Positions 44,634 to 53,980 of a stretch of DNA of 64,000 nt are shown piece after piece. Each line of letters begins with the position of its first letter. Within the stretch, counting starts at the first letter, position 1. A model generated the notes under the pieces. It saw only the letters and a list, made by a program, of their open reading frames with translations, searched no databases and was not told where the DNA came from. This stretch comes from Acidovorax sp. RAC01. GTDB taxonomy: Bacteria; Pseudomonadota; Gammaproteobacteria; Burkholderiales; Burkholderiaceae_C. A program made the position numbers and the translations under genes. The stretch spans positions 1,441,001-1,505,000 of the forward strand of contig NZ_CP016447.1 of NCBI RefSeq assembly GCF_001714725.1, in the 5' to 3' direction.

Positions 44634-47600
44634 TCAGGCTCTTGGGATGGAACGGCGGCGTGCTGCAAGAAGCCCGAAACCAACCATGACAGCTGAAAGC
44701 AGGATGAGCCCCCATTCGGAGAGTGTCGGAATGGCGGCGAGGCCAGCGCCCGCACCCAACGCCAGGCCGCTCGGGTCCCGGATCGTGCCCACGGCTGCAT
44801 CGGCATCGGCGGCTCCGTTGTCTGCCAGGGTAAACCGCACCGTATTGCCGCTGATGGTGGCTGGCAATACGGAATAAACCCCGGCAAGTTCCTTGTAGTA
44901 GGTGGCGCCCGACGGGATCGCCTGCGAGTACGTGATCGTCACATCTGCCGACCCCACACACCCTGTCAACGTGAAATCGATCAACCCATAAGGGAATGAC
45001 TTGTCAGCCGGTTTGCCGGCGGCAGGGGCATCGACAAAAACAGCCGCCCCAACGGCTGCACAGCCGACAGCGCTGAGGGTGGCTGTCACGCCGCCCTGGC
45101 GCGTCGGAATGTTGGCCATGGAAGTCGTCGGCGTGAACGCTGCATTGACTGTGCAGGCGCCGGTGATCGCGTTGGTGGTGTAGGTCGCGCCGGAAAGGCT
45201 TCCACCGCAGGTGCCGGTGACATTGGCCACATACCCGCTGTTCGGCGTGACCGTGAATGCGGTGGAGCTGTTGTAGGCGACGACCTGCGCGGTGCCTGGC
45301 GTGATGGCGCCATTGGCGCCAGCCGAGGGCGTCACGTTGTAGCCACGCGGAACGCTGCAAGCCGCGGCGGCCGTGCTGGTACCGCCGCCGCTGCCTGCGC
45401 AGCCCCACGTAAACTGGCTGGCGGTTGCAGCGGCTCCAGACACACTGCCCGCAGTGCACGCAGCGACGCCCACCGGCGCCACCGTCACCGGGACAGCACT
45501 GACAGCGCACGCGCCGTTGGTGAGACTGGGCACCTGGGCCGTGGCAGCAGAGCAGGCCAAGGCACCTGTGGTCGCACCCGAGACCGCGACGGGTGTCACG
45601 CAGAAATAAAGGTACTGGCCTTGATCACCTGCCACCGGGGTGTAGGCCAGCGTGGTCGCCACATCATTGCCGCCGCTGATGCCGGTATTGACGGCGTTGC
45701 GCACCCAGCGGAAGGTGGAGGTGCCTTGAGCATCATTTTCCGGGTCTGAGTACACATAGCTCCCTGTGAGCAGCAGGCCTGCCTGCACGGTTCCGGTAAC
45801 AGCGACCGTGCCTGCAGAAGGGGGTTCGTTCACGTTGGTCACCGTGATCGTGAACTGCTTTTCAAAGAACAGACTGCCCTGGTCGGTACTGCGCACGCGT
45901 ACCGAGTAGCTGCTCTTGGTTTCGAAGTCGGGGCTGCTGGTAAGGCGCAGACTGGTGCCGGAGATACTGAATGCACCGTTGTCTGTACTGCCGGCTCCGG
46001 AAACCAGTGTGTAGGTGAACGTATTGGCCGCATCAACGTCGGCGGTGGTGAATGTCCCCACAGGAGCGTTTGCGGCCACGTTCTCATTGATGGCGGTGGC
46101 CGACAGGTTGATGTCGGTGGGTGCCTCGTTCACGTTGTTGACCGTGATCGTGAACACTTTTTCCATGGACAGACTGCCCTGGTCCGTGCTGCGCACACGC
46201 ACCGTGTAGCTGCTTTTGGTTTCAAAGTCCGGGCTGCTGTTGATTTGCAGCGTGTTGCCCGAAATGCTGAATGCACCGTTGTCCGTGCTGCCCGTTCCTG
46301 CGACCAGCGCGTAGCTGAATGTATTGGCTGCGTCTTCGTCCGTGGTGCTGAAGGTGCCCACGGCAGCGTTCGCGGCCACGTTTTCATTGATGGCGGTGGC
46401 CGACAGGTTGATGTCGGTGGGTGCCTCGTTCACGTTGTTGACCGTGATCGTGAACACTTTTTCCATGGACAGACTGCCCTGGTCCGTGCTGCGCACACGC
46501 ACCGTGTAGCTGCTTTTGGTTTCAAAGTCCGGGCTGCTGTTGATTTGCAGCGTGTTGCCCGAAATGCTGAATGCACCGTTGTCCGTGCTGCCCGTTCCTG
46601 CGACCAGCGCGTAGCTGAATGTATTGGCTGCGTCTTCGTCCGTGGTGCTGAAGGTGCCCACGGCAGCGTTCGCGGCCACGTTTTCATTGATGGCGGTGGC
46701 CGACAGGTTGATGTTGGTGGGTGCCTCGTTCACGTTGTTGACCGTGACCAAGAACACTTTTTCCATGGACAGACTGCCCTGGTCCGTGCTTCGCACACGC
46801 ACCGTGTAGCTGCTTTTGGTTTCAAAGTCAGGGCTGCTGTTGATTTGCAGCGTGTTGCCTGAAATGCTGAATGCACCGTTGTCCGTGCTGCCCGTTCCTG
46901 CCACCAGGGCATAAGTGAAAACGTCTCCTGCGTCTGGGTCTGTCGTGCTTAGTGTTCCCACGGTCGTGTTGCCTGCGACGTTTTCGTTGACGCTGCTTGC
47001 AGAGAGGCTGATGTCCGCAGGAGCGCTGTTGGCCCCTGTGATGGTGAAAACCGGATTGGCGCTGGTGAAGTTTGCACCACCCACCGAGAGGTCATAGGTA
47101 GTGAGTTCGTTGGTTAGCCAGTTCGCCGGGTCACTGATCGCACTCTGCAGTGCGGCCTTGGTCCCGGTCCGTGTCCCCGTGTAGATGTTGTTGTCGCCAT
47201 GGCGGCCGCCCGGCTGAGCCGGATCGATGTTCAGCGCGATAGCCGAAGTCCCCAGGGTCAGCGAAGGAGGCAGGTACGAATTACCGTTGTTGTTCGCACC
47301 GCTGCCCGGAACGAGAAACTGCCCAACGACCTGAGTGACTCCACCTTGGGTCAAGGGAAAAGGATTCGTCCAACCGAAAACGAACGTACTGACGCTGGTG
47401 GAACTGGCCCCCTGAAAAATGAACCAGTTGTCTCCGCCCGGGCTCGATGGGCAATTAGTGGGCGTCACGAAGGTCCATCCCACGACGGAGACGGTGCCCG
47501 GCAAGCCGGTAACGGAGGGAGTGCCGCTTCCGCAAACCACCGAAAACTTGATCACCGTACCGGCAGCGATAGCCGAGGTGGTGGTCCATTCAACAGCGCC

Positions 47601-47861
47601 TTCCGAGGTATTTGTCGTCGAGACGGTGCTGAATTGGCCCGTGGCCTCGTCGTACGCGTAATCGGTAATGCGGATGGTGGTGCCCGCACTGATGGGCACC
47701 AGCGTGACGATGGCCATCTCGTGTGGCTGGACGTCGTAGTTCACACCGATGATGGCCATGTCGCCAGCCGCCAGCGTGGTCTGCGCAAAACCAGCCACGC
47801 TGATGAGCCCCCCCAACGCCGCCAGGAAACACCTGAAAACCCACTTGCTGATGACCGTCAC
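44634..47861 (-). CDS. Cadherin-repeat surface protein with IPTL-CTERM sorting signal
   Basis: A 1075-residue exported protein. A signal peptide (to about residue 27) is followed by an N-terminal domain of about 280 residues with Ser/Thr/Gly-rich beta pattern, four cadherin-like repeats of about 100 residues (each with a DEDAANTFSYAL-type segment and VRVRSTDQGSL), further Ig-like and Cys-containing modules, and at the end IPTLSEWGLI, a hydrophobic helix and ARRRS, the IPTL-CTERM sorting signal of Betaproteobacteria. The GTG start has AGGAGGG 8 bases upstream. It is probably surface-displayed; ligand unknown. Confidence 0.9.
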   Translation of the reverse strand: MTVISKWVFRCFLAALGGLISVAGFAQTTLAAGDMAIIGVNYDVQPHEMAIVTLVPISAGTTIRITDYAYDEATGQFSTVSTTNTSEGAVEWTTTSAIAAGTVIKFSVVCGSGTPSVTGLPGTVSVVGWTFVTPTNCPSSPGGDNWFIFQGASSTSVSTFVFGWTNPFPLTQGGVTQVVGQFLVPGSGANNNGNSYLPPSLTLGTSAIALNIDPAQPGGRHGDNNIYTGTRTGTKAALQSAISDPANWLTNELTTYDLSVGGANFTSANPVFTITGANSAPADISLSASSVNENVAGNTTVGTLSTTDPDAGDVFTYALVAGTGSTDNGAFSISGNTLQINSSPDFETKSSYTVRVRSTDQGSLSMEKVFLVTVNNVNEAPTNINLSATAINENVAANAAVGTFSTTDEDAANTFSYALVAGTGSTDNGAFSISGNTLQINSSPDFETKSSYTVRVRSTDQGSLSMEKVFTITVNNVNEAPTDINLSATAINENVAANAAVGTFSTTDEDAANTFSYALVAGTGSTDNGAFSISGNTLQINSSPDFETKSSYTVRVRSTDQGSLSMEKVFTITVNNVNEAPTDINLSATAINENVAANAPVGTFTTADVDAANTFTYTLVSGAGSTDNGAFSISGTSLRLTSSPDFETKSSYSVRVRSTDQGSLFFEKQFTITVTNVNEPPSAGTVAVTGTVQAGLLLTGSYVYSDPENDAQGTSTFRWVRNAVNTGISGGNDVATTLAYTPVAGDQGQYLYFCVTPVAVSGATTGALACSAATAQVPSLTNGACAVSAVPVTVAPVGVAACTAGSVSGAAATASQFTWGCAGSGGGTSTAAAACSVPRGYNVTPSAGANGAITPGTAQVVAYNSSTAFTVTPNSGYVANVTGTCGGSLSGATYTTNAITGACTVNAAFTPTTSMANIPTRQGGVTATLSAVGCAAVGAAVFVDAPAAGKPADKSFPYGLIDFTLTGCVGSADVTITYSQAIPSGATYYKELAGVYSVLPATISGNTVRFTLADNGAADADAAVGTIRDPSGLALGAGAGLAAIPTLSEWGLILLSAVMVGFGLLAARRRSIPRA
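46084..46714 (-). repeat. Perfect 300-bp tandem repeat within the IPTL-CTERM gene
   Basis: Bases 46084-46414 are identical to 46384-46714, a 331-base identity at a 300-base offset, so two cadherin units are exact copies. A third unit at about 46740-47030 and a fourth at about 45840-46130 are diverged copies. The period is 100 codons, so copy-number change keeps the frame. Confidence 0.95.
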
Positions 47862-48025
47862 TGGCCGTCCCTCCTGCGGAGCTTCCGAATGGATCTCCGT
47901 TGGTCTTTGTTGTGATGCTTGAAGGACCGCGGCAGTACGCAGGTGCCTCCCCCCAGGCTCAGTATGCCGCTGAAATGATCGGAGAGCCCAGGGAATATGC
48001 GCGTGAAATGCCCAGGCCAGCGGCC

Positions 48026-48553
48026 TCAGATGATGTGGACAGTACCTGTCGGGGGGACCAAGGCCGTCCCCAGCGTCACAACCGTCCCCACACGCACCGC
48101 GTCGAACAACTCCACCACATCCGCATTGCGCATCCGCACGCACCCGTGCGAAAGCGGCACGCCCATGGCGCAATCGTCCGGGCAGCCGTGGATGTAGATG
48201 TAGCGGCGCAGCGTGTCGACCGCGCCGCCGCGGTTGATGCCGGGCTCGCAGCCAGTCAGCCACAGGATGCGGGTCAGGATCCAGTCGCGGCCCGGGTGAG
48301 CGGCGGCAAGCTCGGGCGAATACACCTCGCCCGTGGGGCGGCGGCCCACGAACACGGTGCCGGGTGCGCAGCCCGCACCCACCTTGGCGCGTACGCGGTG
48401 CAGACCGCGCGGGGTGCAGCCGCTGCCCCGGGTTTCGCCGGGGCCGTGGAGGGCGGTGGAGACGGAATAGCTGGCCAGCAGGCCGTGGCCTGCACCGTCG
48501 CCGTACAGGCGCAGTTCCTGCCGGATGATGTCGATGTGGATGCTCACCGCCAT
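48026..48553 (-). CDS. L,D-transpeptidase (YkuD) domain protein
   Basis: A 175-residue YkuD protein. The catalytic site is intact: His122 and Gly in IHGCPDDC, and Cys138 in SHGCVRM. YkuD enzymes crosslink peptidoglycan or attach lipoproteins. No signal peptide is visible, so the protein may be exported by an unusual route or act inside. It starts 21 bases after the flavin amine-oxidase-like gene and is the last of six same-strand genes. Confidence 0.88.
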   Translation of the reverse strand: MAVSIHIDIIRQELRLYGDGAGHGLLASYSVSTALHGPGETRGSGCTPRGLHRVRAKVGAGCAPGTVFVGRRPTGEVYSPELAAAHPGRDWILTRILWLTGCEPGINRGGAVDTLRRYIYIHGCPDDCAMGVPLSHGCVRMRNADVVELFDAVRVGTVVTLGTALVPPTGTVHII

Positions 48554-48574
48554 GCTGGTCAGCCGCTCTTTGGC

Positions 48575-50287
48575 TTATGCCACCACTGCCAGCCCCGCAC
48601 CGTGGCCGCGGGTGAAGGCTTCTTCAAACACCGAGTAACCTGACCAGTCGCTGTGCGCAAACGCGAGCCGCGCAGTAGCAGGGGTGGGAAGTGGCGCCAC
48701 GCGCTCTCCGTTGGATAGCGGCTTGCGCTTGCTGTGCATGCGCTCAAGGCCAATCTGGCTCAAAAACGCCTGTGCGCCCGGCACCGGGATGGCCATGGCG
48801 TGCCCGTACCGGGTGATCTCGATGCGGGTGATGCGCTGGCGCAGGTCGGGGTGGGGCACGGCCAGCGCCGCCAGGGCGGCTTCGGCCCAGTGCTGCCAGG
48901 GCCGGGTGGCCAGTTGCTGGCGGCCGTCAGGCACGTCACCCAAGGCCTGGTAGTAGCTCAGCACCGTGGGGCCAGCCAGGGTGGCGCGCACGTCCAGCCG
49001 CTGGTGGCCCGCGTCCACATAGCCCAGGCCGCCGGCGGTGGGGTCGGCGTAGAGCACGTTGTCCCAGGCGGGGGCTGCGCCGGGGCGGTCGGTCAGCGGG
49101 GCGCGGATGTGCATGTTGGCCACCAGCCAGGGGGCGGTCTGCAGGCGCTGCGCTGCCGCGGCCAGAAATGCGGGTGGGCTTTGCACCACGCGCGCGGCCA
49201 CCCGCACGGGTAGCGCCACGATGCAGCGCGGGGCCTGCCAGCGCTCCACGTTGCCGGTGGCGTGGTTGAGTGCATCCACCTCCACGCCGTGGCGGCTTTC
49301 GGTGATGCGCAGCACGCTGGTGGCTGTGCGCAGCTGGCCGCCACCCTGGGCGTTGTTCTGCAGGGGCGCGGCCAGTTGGGCCGCGATCCAGCCGTTGCCC
49401 TCAGGCCAGGTCAGCACGCTTTCACGGGATTCGTCCGCGGCATCGCCCGGCGCATGAAAACCGTGGCGGCTGGCAAAGTAGTGAATGCCCGCCCAGGCCG
49501 ACACGCGTGCCGTGCCGGCGCCGTAGTCGTCGCGGCAGCAGTAGTTGAGGTACCAGCGCAGGTGTTCGTCGTCCAAGCCCTGCTGCGCCAGCCATTGCGC
49601 AAAAGTCATAGCATCCAGGGCTTGATGGGATTGCGCCAGAGGCTGTTTAGAGCCCCAATTTTTGAGGGCAGGCATGGAAAAGCGTGCAGCGCGGTTTTCG
49701 GCCTCCACGGCCTGCGCAAAGCGGCGGTACTGGGCCAGCGTGGCATCGCCCACACCGTGCATGGGGAGCAGGCCTTCCTGCCACTCGCCCTCAAAGAACA
49801 GCCGCTCCTGCGGGCTGTGGCACAGGTGGCGCCCATCCTCGCCACCATATTGCCAGCGCCCGGCCACGCGCTGTCGCAGGCCCAGTTCTTCCAGCAGATC
49901 CTGCACCTCGCGGGCATCGTCGCCCGGCACGGGCAGGTAGTGCGCGCCCAGCGGGCAGGCAATGCCGTTGACCGCCCCGCCCCGGCTGTTGCCGCCCGCA
50001 CTGTCTTCCAGCTCCAGCAGCGCAAAGTCATGCACCCCCGCCAGCCGCAGCGACCGCGCCGCCGCCAGCCCGGCCACGCCGCCCCCGGCGATGATGACCT
50101 GCGCACGGCGCACCACGGCGGGTGCGGGGATGGTGCCGCCTTGGAGAAGGTCGCGCAGCGCATGGCCGCGTTCGATGTTCACGCCGGTGAAGCCACCTTG
50201 CAGTTCGCGCGGGGCGTCGTCGCACCCGGGCAGCAGCACGGCAGTAGCGGCCGAGGCGGCGGTGGCCAGGAATTGGCGGCGTTGCAT
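48575..50287 (-). CDS. FAD-dependent amine-oxidase-like lipoprotein
   Basis: A 570-residue flavoprotein. The N-terminus has a twin-arginine-like RRQFL and a lipobox LLPGC (Cys22). The dinucleotide-binding motif GGGVAGLAAARSL lies at 68-80, with NSRGGAVNG and a C-terminal HSDWSGYSVFEEAF that is typical of the amine oxidase fold. Similar proteins oxidise polyamines or other amines; no substrate is shown. Residues about 207-227 come from an in-frame copy of an intergenic repeat. It follows a spermidine-synthase-like gene. Confidence 0.85.
   Translation of the reverse strand: MQRRQFLATAASAATAVLLPGCDDAPRELQGGFTGVNIERGHALRDLLQGGTIPAPAVVRRAQVIIAGGGVAGLAAARSLRLAGVHDFALLELEDSAGGNSRGGAVNGIACPLGAHYLPVPGDDAREVQDLLEELGLRQRVAGRWQYGGEDGRHLCHSPQERLFFEGEWQEGLLPMHGVGDATLAQYRRFAQAVEAENRAARFSMPALKNWGSKQPLAQSHQALDAMTFAQWLAQQGLDDEHLRWYLNYCCRDDYGAGTARVSAWAGIHYFASRHGFHAPGDAADESRESVLTWPEGNGWIAAQLAAPLQNNAQGGGQLRTATSVLRITESRHGVEVDALNHATGNVERWQAPRCIVALPVRVAARVVQSPPAFLAAAAQRLQTAPWLVANMHIRAPLTDRPGAAPAWDNVLYADPTAGGLGYVDAGHQRLDVRATLAGPTVLSYYQALGDVPDGRQQLATRPWQHWAEAALAALAVPHPDLRQRITRIEITRYGHAMAIPVPGAQAFLSQIGLERMHSKRKPLSNGERVAPLPTPATARLAFAHSDWSGYSVFEEAFTRGHGAGLAVVA
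49605..49667 (+). repeat. ATAGC-type repeat copy inside the flavoprotein gene
   Basis: Sixty-three bases, exactly 21 codons, resembling the intergenic element at 53915-53975 on the opposite orientation (shared CATAGC, GCTTGA and GCGCCAGA blocks, about 70 per cent identity). The frame stays open. Confidence 0.55.
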
Positions 50288-50334
50288 GGTGTCAGTGCAT
50301 CTGGGTGTATGCAACGCCTGCGCCGCTGGCGACC

Positions 50335-50478
50335 GGCGCGGCCCAGACCAGCGGGCCCCGAGCAAGGGCCGCAAAGCCGCCTTGGCGGCGCTTCGCTGGC
50401 GTGCGCTGGGGGCGTCCCCCCGCCCGCTGCGCGCAGCGCTGCGAGAGCGGGGGGAAGACGCGAAGCGGCTCAGGGGGG
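50335..50478 (-). repeat. GC-rich structured repeat R2, copy 2
   Basis: Matches 42183-42296 in the blocks listed there, with an extra 30 bases near the middle. It lies in the 195-base gap between the spermidine-synthase-like stop and the flavoprotein start. Confidence 0.7.
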
Positions 50479-50482
50479 CTTC

Positions 50483-52012
50483 TCAATGTTTTCCCCATTC
50501 CCGCTCATACGTATGCACCAGCGCCTGGTTCGACAGCCGGTTCACATCCGCCGGCACCCGCGCCATGTCCCGCGGGAAGTCGAACAGCAGCGGCAAGGTC
50601 TCGGGCGTCAGAAACCGCAGGCCGTCCGGCAGCGCGTCGGGCAGGCGCCAGGGCCGGTGGCTGGCGATGATGAAGCCCCACTCGCCAAAGCTGGGCACAT
50701 GCGCGTGGTACGGCGCGGTGCGCAGACCCACCGATTCGATGGTCTCGGCCACCGTCCAGTAGCTCTTGCGCGCCACCAGGGGCGATGTGGTCTGCACCAC
50801 CGCGTAGCCGCTGGCCGCCAGGCGGCGGTCGAGCAGGGCATAAAAACTGTTGGTGTACAGCTTGCCAATGGAGAAGTTGGTGGGGTCCGGAAAATCGACC
50901 ACGATCACGTCAAAAACATCCGCCGTCTGCTGCAGCCAGCCAAACGCATCGGTGTTGACGATCTTCACCTTGGGGTTCTGCAGCGCGTGGCCGTTGAGCG
51001 CGGCCAGCGTGGGGTGTTCGCTGAAGATGCGGGTCATGGCCGGGTCGAGCTCCACCAGCGTGACGGATTCGACCGAGGGGTACTTCAGGATCTCGCGCAC
51101 CGCCATGCCGTCGCCGCCGCCCAGCACGGCCACACGCTTGGGCGCGCCGTGCGCGGCCATGGCGGGGTGCACCAGGGCCTCGTGGTAGCGGTATTCGTCG
51201 CTCTGGGCAAATTGCAGGTTGCCGTTGAGGTACAGGCGGTGCCCGGCGCGGCCGTGCGTGACCACGATGCGCTGGTAGGGCGAGGTGGTGCTGAAGATGA
51301 TGCGGTCCTGGTAAAACTTGTCCTCGGCAAAGGTGGTGATGTGGTCGGCCCCGGCCAGCGCGCCCAGCAGGATGCCCAGCACCATCACGCACGCCACCAC
51401 ATGCGCCTTCAGGCGCCGCAGCTCGTGCCGGAACAGCCACACCGCCCACAGCGCCACGGCGGCATTGAGCACGCCAAACACCAGCCCCGTGCGGATGAGC
51501 CCCAGGTGTGGCACCAGCAGCAGCGGAAACGCCAGCGACACCGCCAGCGCGCCCAGGTAGTCGAACGTGAGCACCTGCGAGACCAGGTCCCGCAGCGCCA
51601 CGTTGCGCTTCAGGATGCGCATCACCAGCGGAATCTCCAGCCCCGCCAGCATGCCCACCACAAACACCATGCCGTACAGCAGCAGCCGGAAAGCCCCCGG
51701 CGCATACGCGTTGGCCAGAAACAGCGTGGCCGGCAGCAGCCCGCCCACCAGAGCCACCATCAGCTCCACCCGCAAGAAGTGCGCGGGCAATTGCCGCTCA
51801 AAATAGCGCGACAACCACGAGCCCACACCCATGGCGAACAGGTACGTGCCGATGATGGTGGAAAACTGCAGCACCGAATCGCCCAGCACATACGACGCCA
51901 GCGCGCCTGCCGCCAGCTCGTAGAGCAGCCCGCAGGCGGCTACCACGAAGACGCTGAAGAGCAGCGCGATTTCGATGGGGCGGGGGCCGGTGGCGGGGGT
52001 GGTTTCCTTCAT
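50483..52012 (-). CDS. Membrane-anchored spermidine synthase-like protein
   Basis: A 509-residue protein with about seven N-terminal transmembrane helices (residues 12-205) and a cytoplasmic or peripheral polyamine aminopropyltransferase domain. The SAM-binding motif is VAVLGGGDGMAVREIL near residue 298-313 and the catalytic DFPDPTN near 369. The enzyme family transfers aminopropyl groups from decarboxylated SAM. No SAM decarboxylase is adjacent, so donor supply and acceptor are open. It follows the DUF350 gene by 94 bases. Confidence 0.9.
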   Translation of the reverse strand: MKETTPATGPRPIEIALLFSVFVVAACGLLYELAAGALASYVLGDSVLQFSTIIGTYLFAMGVGSWLSRYFERQLPAHFLRVELMVALVGGLLPATLFLANAYAPGAFRLLLYGMVFVVGMLAGLEIPLVMRILKRNVALRDLVSQVLTFDYLGALAVSLAFPLLLVPHLGLIRTGLVFGVLNAAVALWAVWLFRHELRRLKAHVVACVMVLGILLGALAGADHITTFAEDKFYQDRIIFSTTSPYQRIVVTHGRAGHRLYLNGNLQFAQSDEYRYHEALVHPAMAAHGAPKRVAVLGGGDGMAVREILKYPSVESVTLVELDPAMTRIFSEHPTLAALNGHALQNPKVKIVNTDAFGWLQQTADVFDVIVVDFPDPTNFSIGKLYTNSFYALLDRRLAASGYAVVQTTSPLVARKSYWTVAETIESVGLRTAPYHAHVPSFGEWGFIIASHRPWRLPDALPDGLRFLTPETLPLLFDFPRDMARVPADVNRLSNQALVHTYEREWGKH

Positions 52013-52106
52013 GTGAGGGCGCATGCCATGGGCGCCCACCGTGCCAGCGGACGCCGCACAAGGGCCGCCATGCCGCACGGGCGGGGCAGCCGCTCAGCGG
52101 GGTGTT

Positions 52107-52328
52107 TCAATGGATGGCCGCCGCCACGATGATGCTGATGCCCAGGCACATGGCGGCCACCACCATGGCCAGCGCCTTGTTCTGCTTTTCCACAATCTCG
52201 CGCCACAGGTCATACGGCGTGATCTTGTCGATGATGATGAACGCCACCCAGAAGATGATGATGCCCATCAGCGCGTACAGCAGCGTGCCGCCGATGGACA
52301 GGGGGTGGAGCCATTCGAATTTGGTCAT
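52107..52328 (-). CDS. DUF350 membrane protein (YjfL-like)
   Basis: A 73-residue protein with two transmembrane helices (residues 15-33 and 52-71) and a short polar link (ITPYDLWREIVEKQNKA), the DUF350 pattern seen in E. coli YjfL. A single DUF350 unit is present, whereas YjfL has two; so it may dimerise. CAGGAAAACAGC supplies the SD. Function unknown; family neighbours include PspA-related and polyamine genes. Confidence 0.9.
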   Translation of the reverse strand: MTKFEWLHPLSIGGTLLYALMGIIIFWVAFIIIDKITPYDLWREIVEKQNKALAMVVAAMCLGISIIVAAAIH

Positions 52329-52362
52329 GCTGTTTTCCTGTGAAGTTCGGGGGGTGTCGAGG

Positions 52363-53880
52363 TCATTTGTGGCTGCCGCCCGATGAGTAGCCGCCGTACG
52401 AGCCGCCGGGGCTGCGGTAGCTCGACGATGACGAGGAACAATTTTCCACCTGCGGGTCGCAGCGCGAGCAGCGGCTGAGCAAAAGCAGCAGGATGAGGAG
52501 GATGACGGCGATCAGGATGATCGTGCCGCAGCCCATGCCCTTGGCGGCCACGAAGGGGCCGGCATCGTCGCGCTGCAGCACGTCTTTCTTGTCCTGCAGG
52601 TTGAAGGCTTTGGCCACCGCATCACTGGCGATCTTGTCGCCGGCCGACCAGGTCAGTTCGGTGGGGCTTTGCTCCAGCGAGAGCACGCCCTTGCTGCTGG
52701 CAAAGTCGCGGTTGCTGGTTTTCTGGCCGCGGTGCACCTGCCAGTAGAACTCCCCCAGCACGTAGGTGGTCTCTGCCGTGTAGCTGTATTTCAGCTCGTA
52801 CTTGGTGCCCATGTAGGTGGCGGTGCGGCCACTCGCCGCAAGCTGGGGCGCGCCCGTGGTGGGGCGCACCATGCTCCAGCCCTCTTCCGAATCGACCAGG
52901 AAGGCGAAGCCGCGCTTCTGGTTGTAGAGCAGGTACTCGCTCCAGCCAAAATGCTCGTCGTCACCTGGGGCCACGCCCATGCGGTGCTGGAAACCCACCA
53001 CCTGCCAGTGCACGCCCTGCAGCTGGCCCTTGGAGCCCAGCGGAATGATGGGGCGCACAGGCTCGTCCTGCTGGGCCGAGCGCAGCTCGCCGCCCACGCC
53101 GCTGCCCAGGTCGATGATGCTGGCGCACGAGCCGCAGGTGATGCTCTTGGTACTGGCCAGCTGCACCTGCACGGGCGCGCCGCAGTGCGGGCAGTTGAAC
53201 TGGCGGCCTTTTTCTTCCTTGGCCGATTCATCCTTGAGGCCCTGGAGCTTGAGGTCTTCCAGCAGCACCGATTTGCCGCGCTCGACGTGCGGCGGCTGGC
53301 GGCTGTAGTCGATGCTGAGCACTTCGCCGTCGGCACTGCGCAGCTCGACCATGTCGAACGGGTGGCCCAGCGGCGGCAGCTTGGGCAGCTCGCCCTGGGC
53401 CGACATGAGCGAGGCCTGCCCGGTGGAGGCCACGCTGTAAGGCTTGCCGTTGATGGCCGTGGTGGCACCCAGCCGGAAACGCGCGGCCTCGGGCAGCTCG
53501 CGGCCCGGGTTGATGGGCCGGGTAAAGACGTAGGAGCCGTTGTCCTCGCCCAGCGTCGCCATGGTGCCGTCGTCCAGGAAGGCGGCCCATTCGGTCCATA
53601 CGCCGGCAGCGCTCTTGTACTGCAGGCGGCCCACCAGGGTGAAGGGCGTGTCCTGCCCATCGAGCGTGATGCGCCCGCTGGCCATGAGTTGCAGCGGGCT
53701 GTGGTCGTCAAACACCTCCGCCATCTTGCCCAGGCGGGTGAGCACGTCGCCGTTGCGCACCACCGTGCTCTGGCAGTAGCCGCACACGGCGTGGGTGGAC
53801 TGCGCGCTCTTGAATTCGACAGGCGCGCCGCAGCCTGGGCAGGGCGCCCGGTAGTAACGCTGGGTGGGTTCGGATGCCAT
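52363..53880 (-). CDS. DUF4178 protein with two zinc ribbons and C-terminal membrane anchor
   Basis: A 505-residue protein. Zinc ribbon 1 has Cys14, Cys17, Cys33 and Cys36; ribbon 2 (about residues 228-250) has CPHCG and CGSC. Two DUF4178 domains follow each ribbon (YKSAAGVWTEWAAFLDDG and WSEYLLYNQKRGFAFLVD). One transmembrane helix (IILIAVILLILLLLL) lies near residue 445, and the tail is Ser/Gly-rich. It starts 100 bases after the SPFH gene and is 34 bases before DUF350. Function unknown. Confidence 0.92.
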   Translation of the reverse strand: MASEPTQRYYRAPCPGCGAPVEFKSAQSTHAVCGYCQSTVVRNGDVLTRLGKMAEVFDDHSPLQLMASGRITLDGQDTPFTLVGRLQYKSAAGVWTEWAAFLDDGTMATLGEDNGSYVFTRPINPGRELPEAARFRLGATTAINGKPYSVASTGQASLMSAQGELPKLPPLGHPFDMVELRSADGEVLSIDYSRQPPHVERGKSVLLEDLKLQGLKDESAKEEKGRQFNCPHCGAPVQVQLASTKSITCGSCASIIDLGSGVGGELRSAQQDEPVRPIIPLGSKGQLQGVHWQVVGFQHRMGVAPGDDEHFGWSEYLLYNQKRGFAFLVDSEEGWSMVRPTTGAPQLAASGRTATYMGTKYELKYSYTAETTYVLGEFYWQVHRGQKTSNRDFASSKGVLSLEQSPTELTWSAGDKIASDAVAKAFNLQDKKDVLQRDDAGPFVAAKGMGCGTIILIAVILLILLLLLSRCSRCDPQVENCSSSSSSYRSPGGSYGGYSSGGSHK

Positions 53881-53914
53881 CAGGGGCAGCTGCCGTGCGC
53901 GCGCAGGGTTTTTT

Positions 53915-53975
53915 GAAGCCTTTTTGGCTTCTGGCGCTTGTCCCTCAAGCGCAGGCAGCTATGGTTTTTATAGTG
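53915..53975. repeat. ATAGC-type structured repeat, intergenic copy
   Basis: Two perfect small hairpins in a row: GAAGCC/GGCTTC with a TTTTT loop and GCGCTTG/CAAGCGC with a TCCCT loop, then AGCTAT and TTTATAG. It occupies most of the gap between the SPFH and DUF4178 genes. Related fragments are at gene ends and inside two genes in this window. Confidence 0.7.
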
Positions 53976-53980
53976 TCAGG

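Noticed and set aside
45001..47100. Plus-strand frames within the IPTL-CTERM gene repeats
   Set aside because: They recur only because the underlying DNA is a tandem repeat; no SD or motif.
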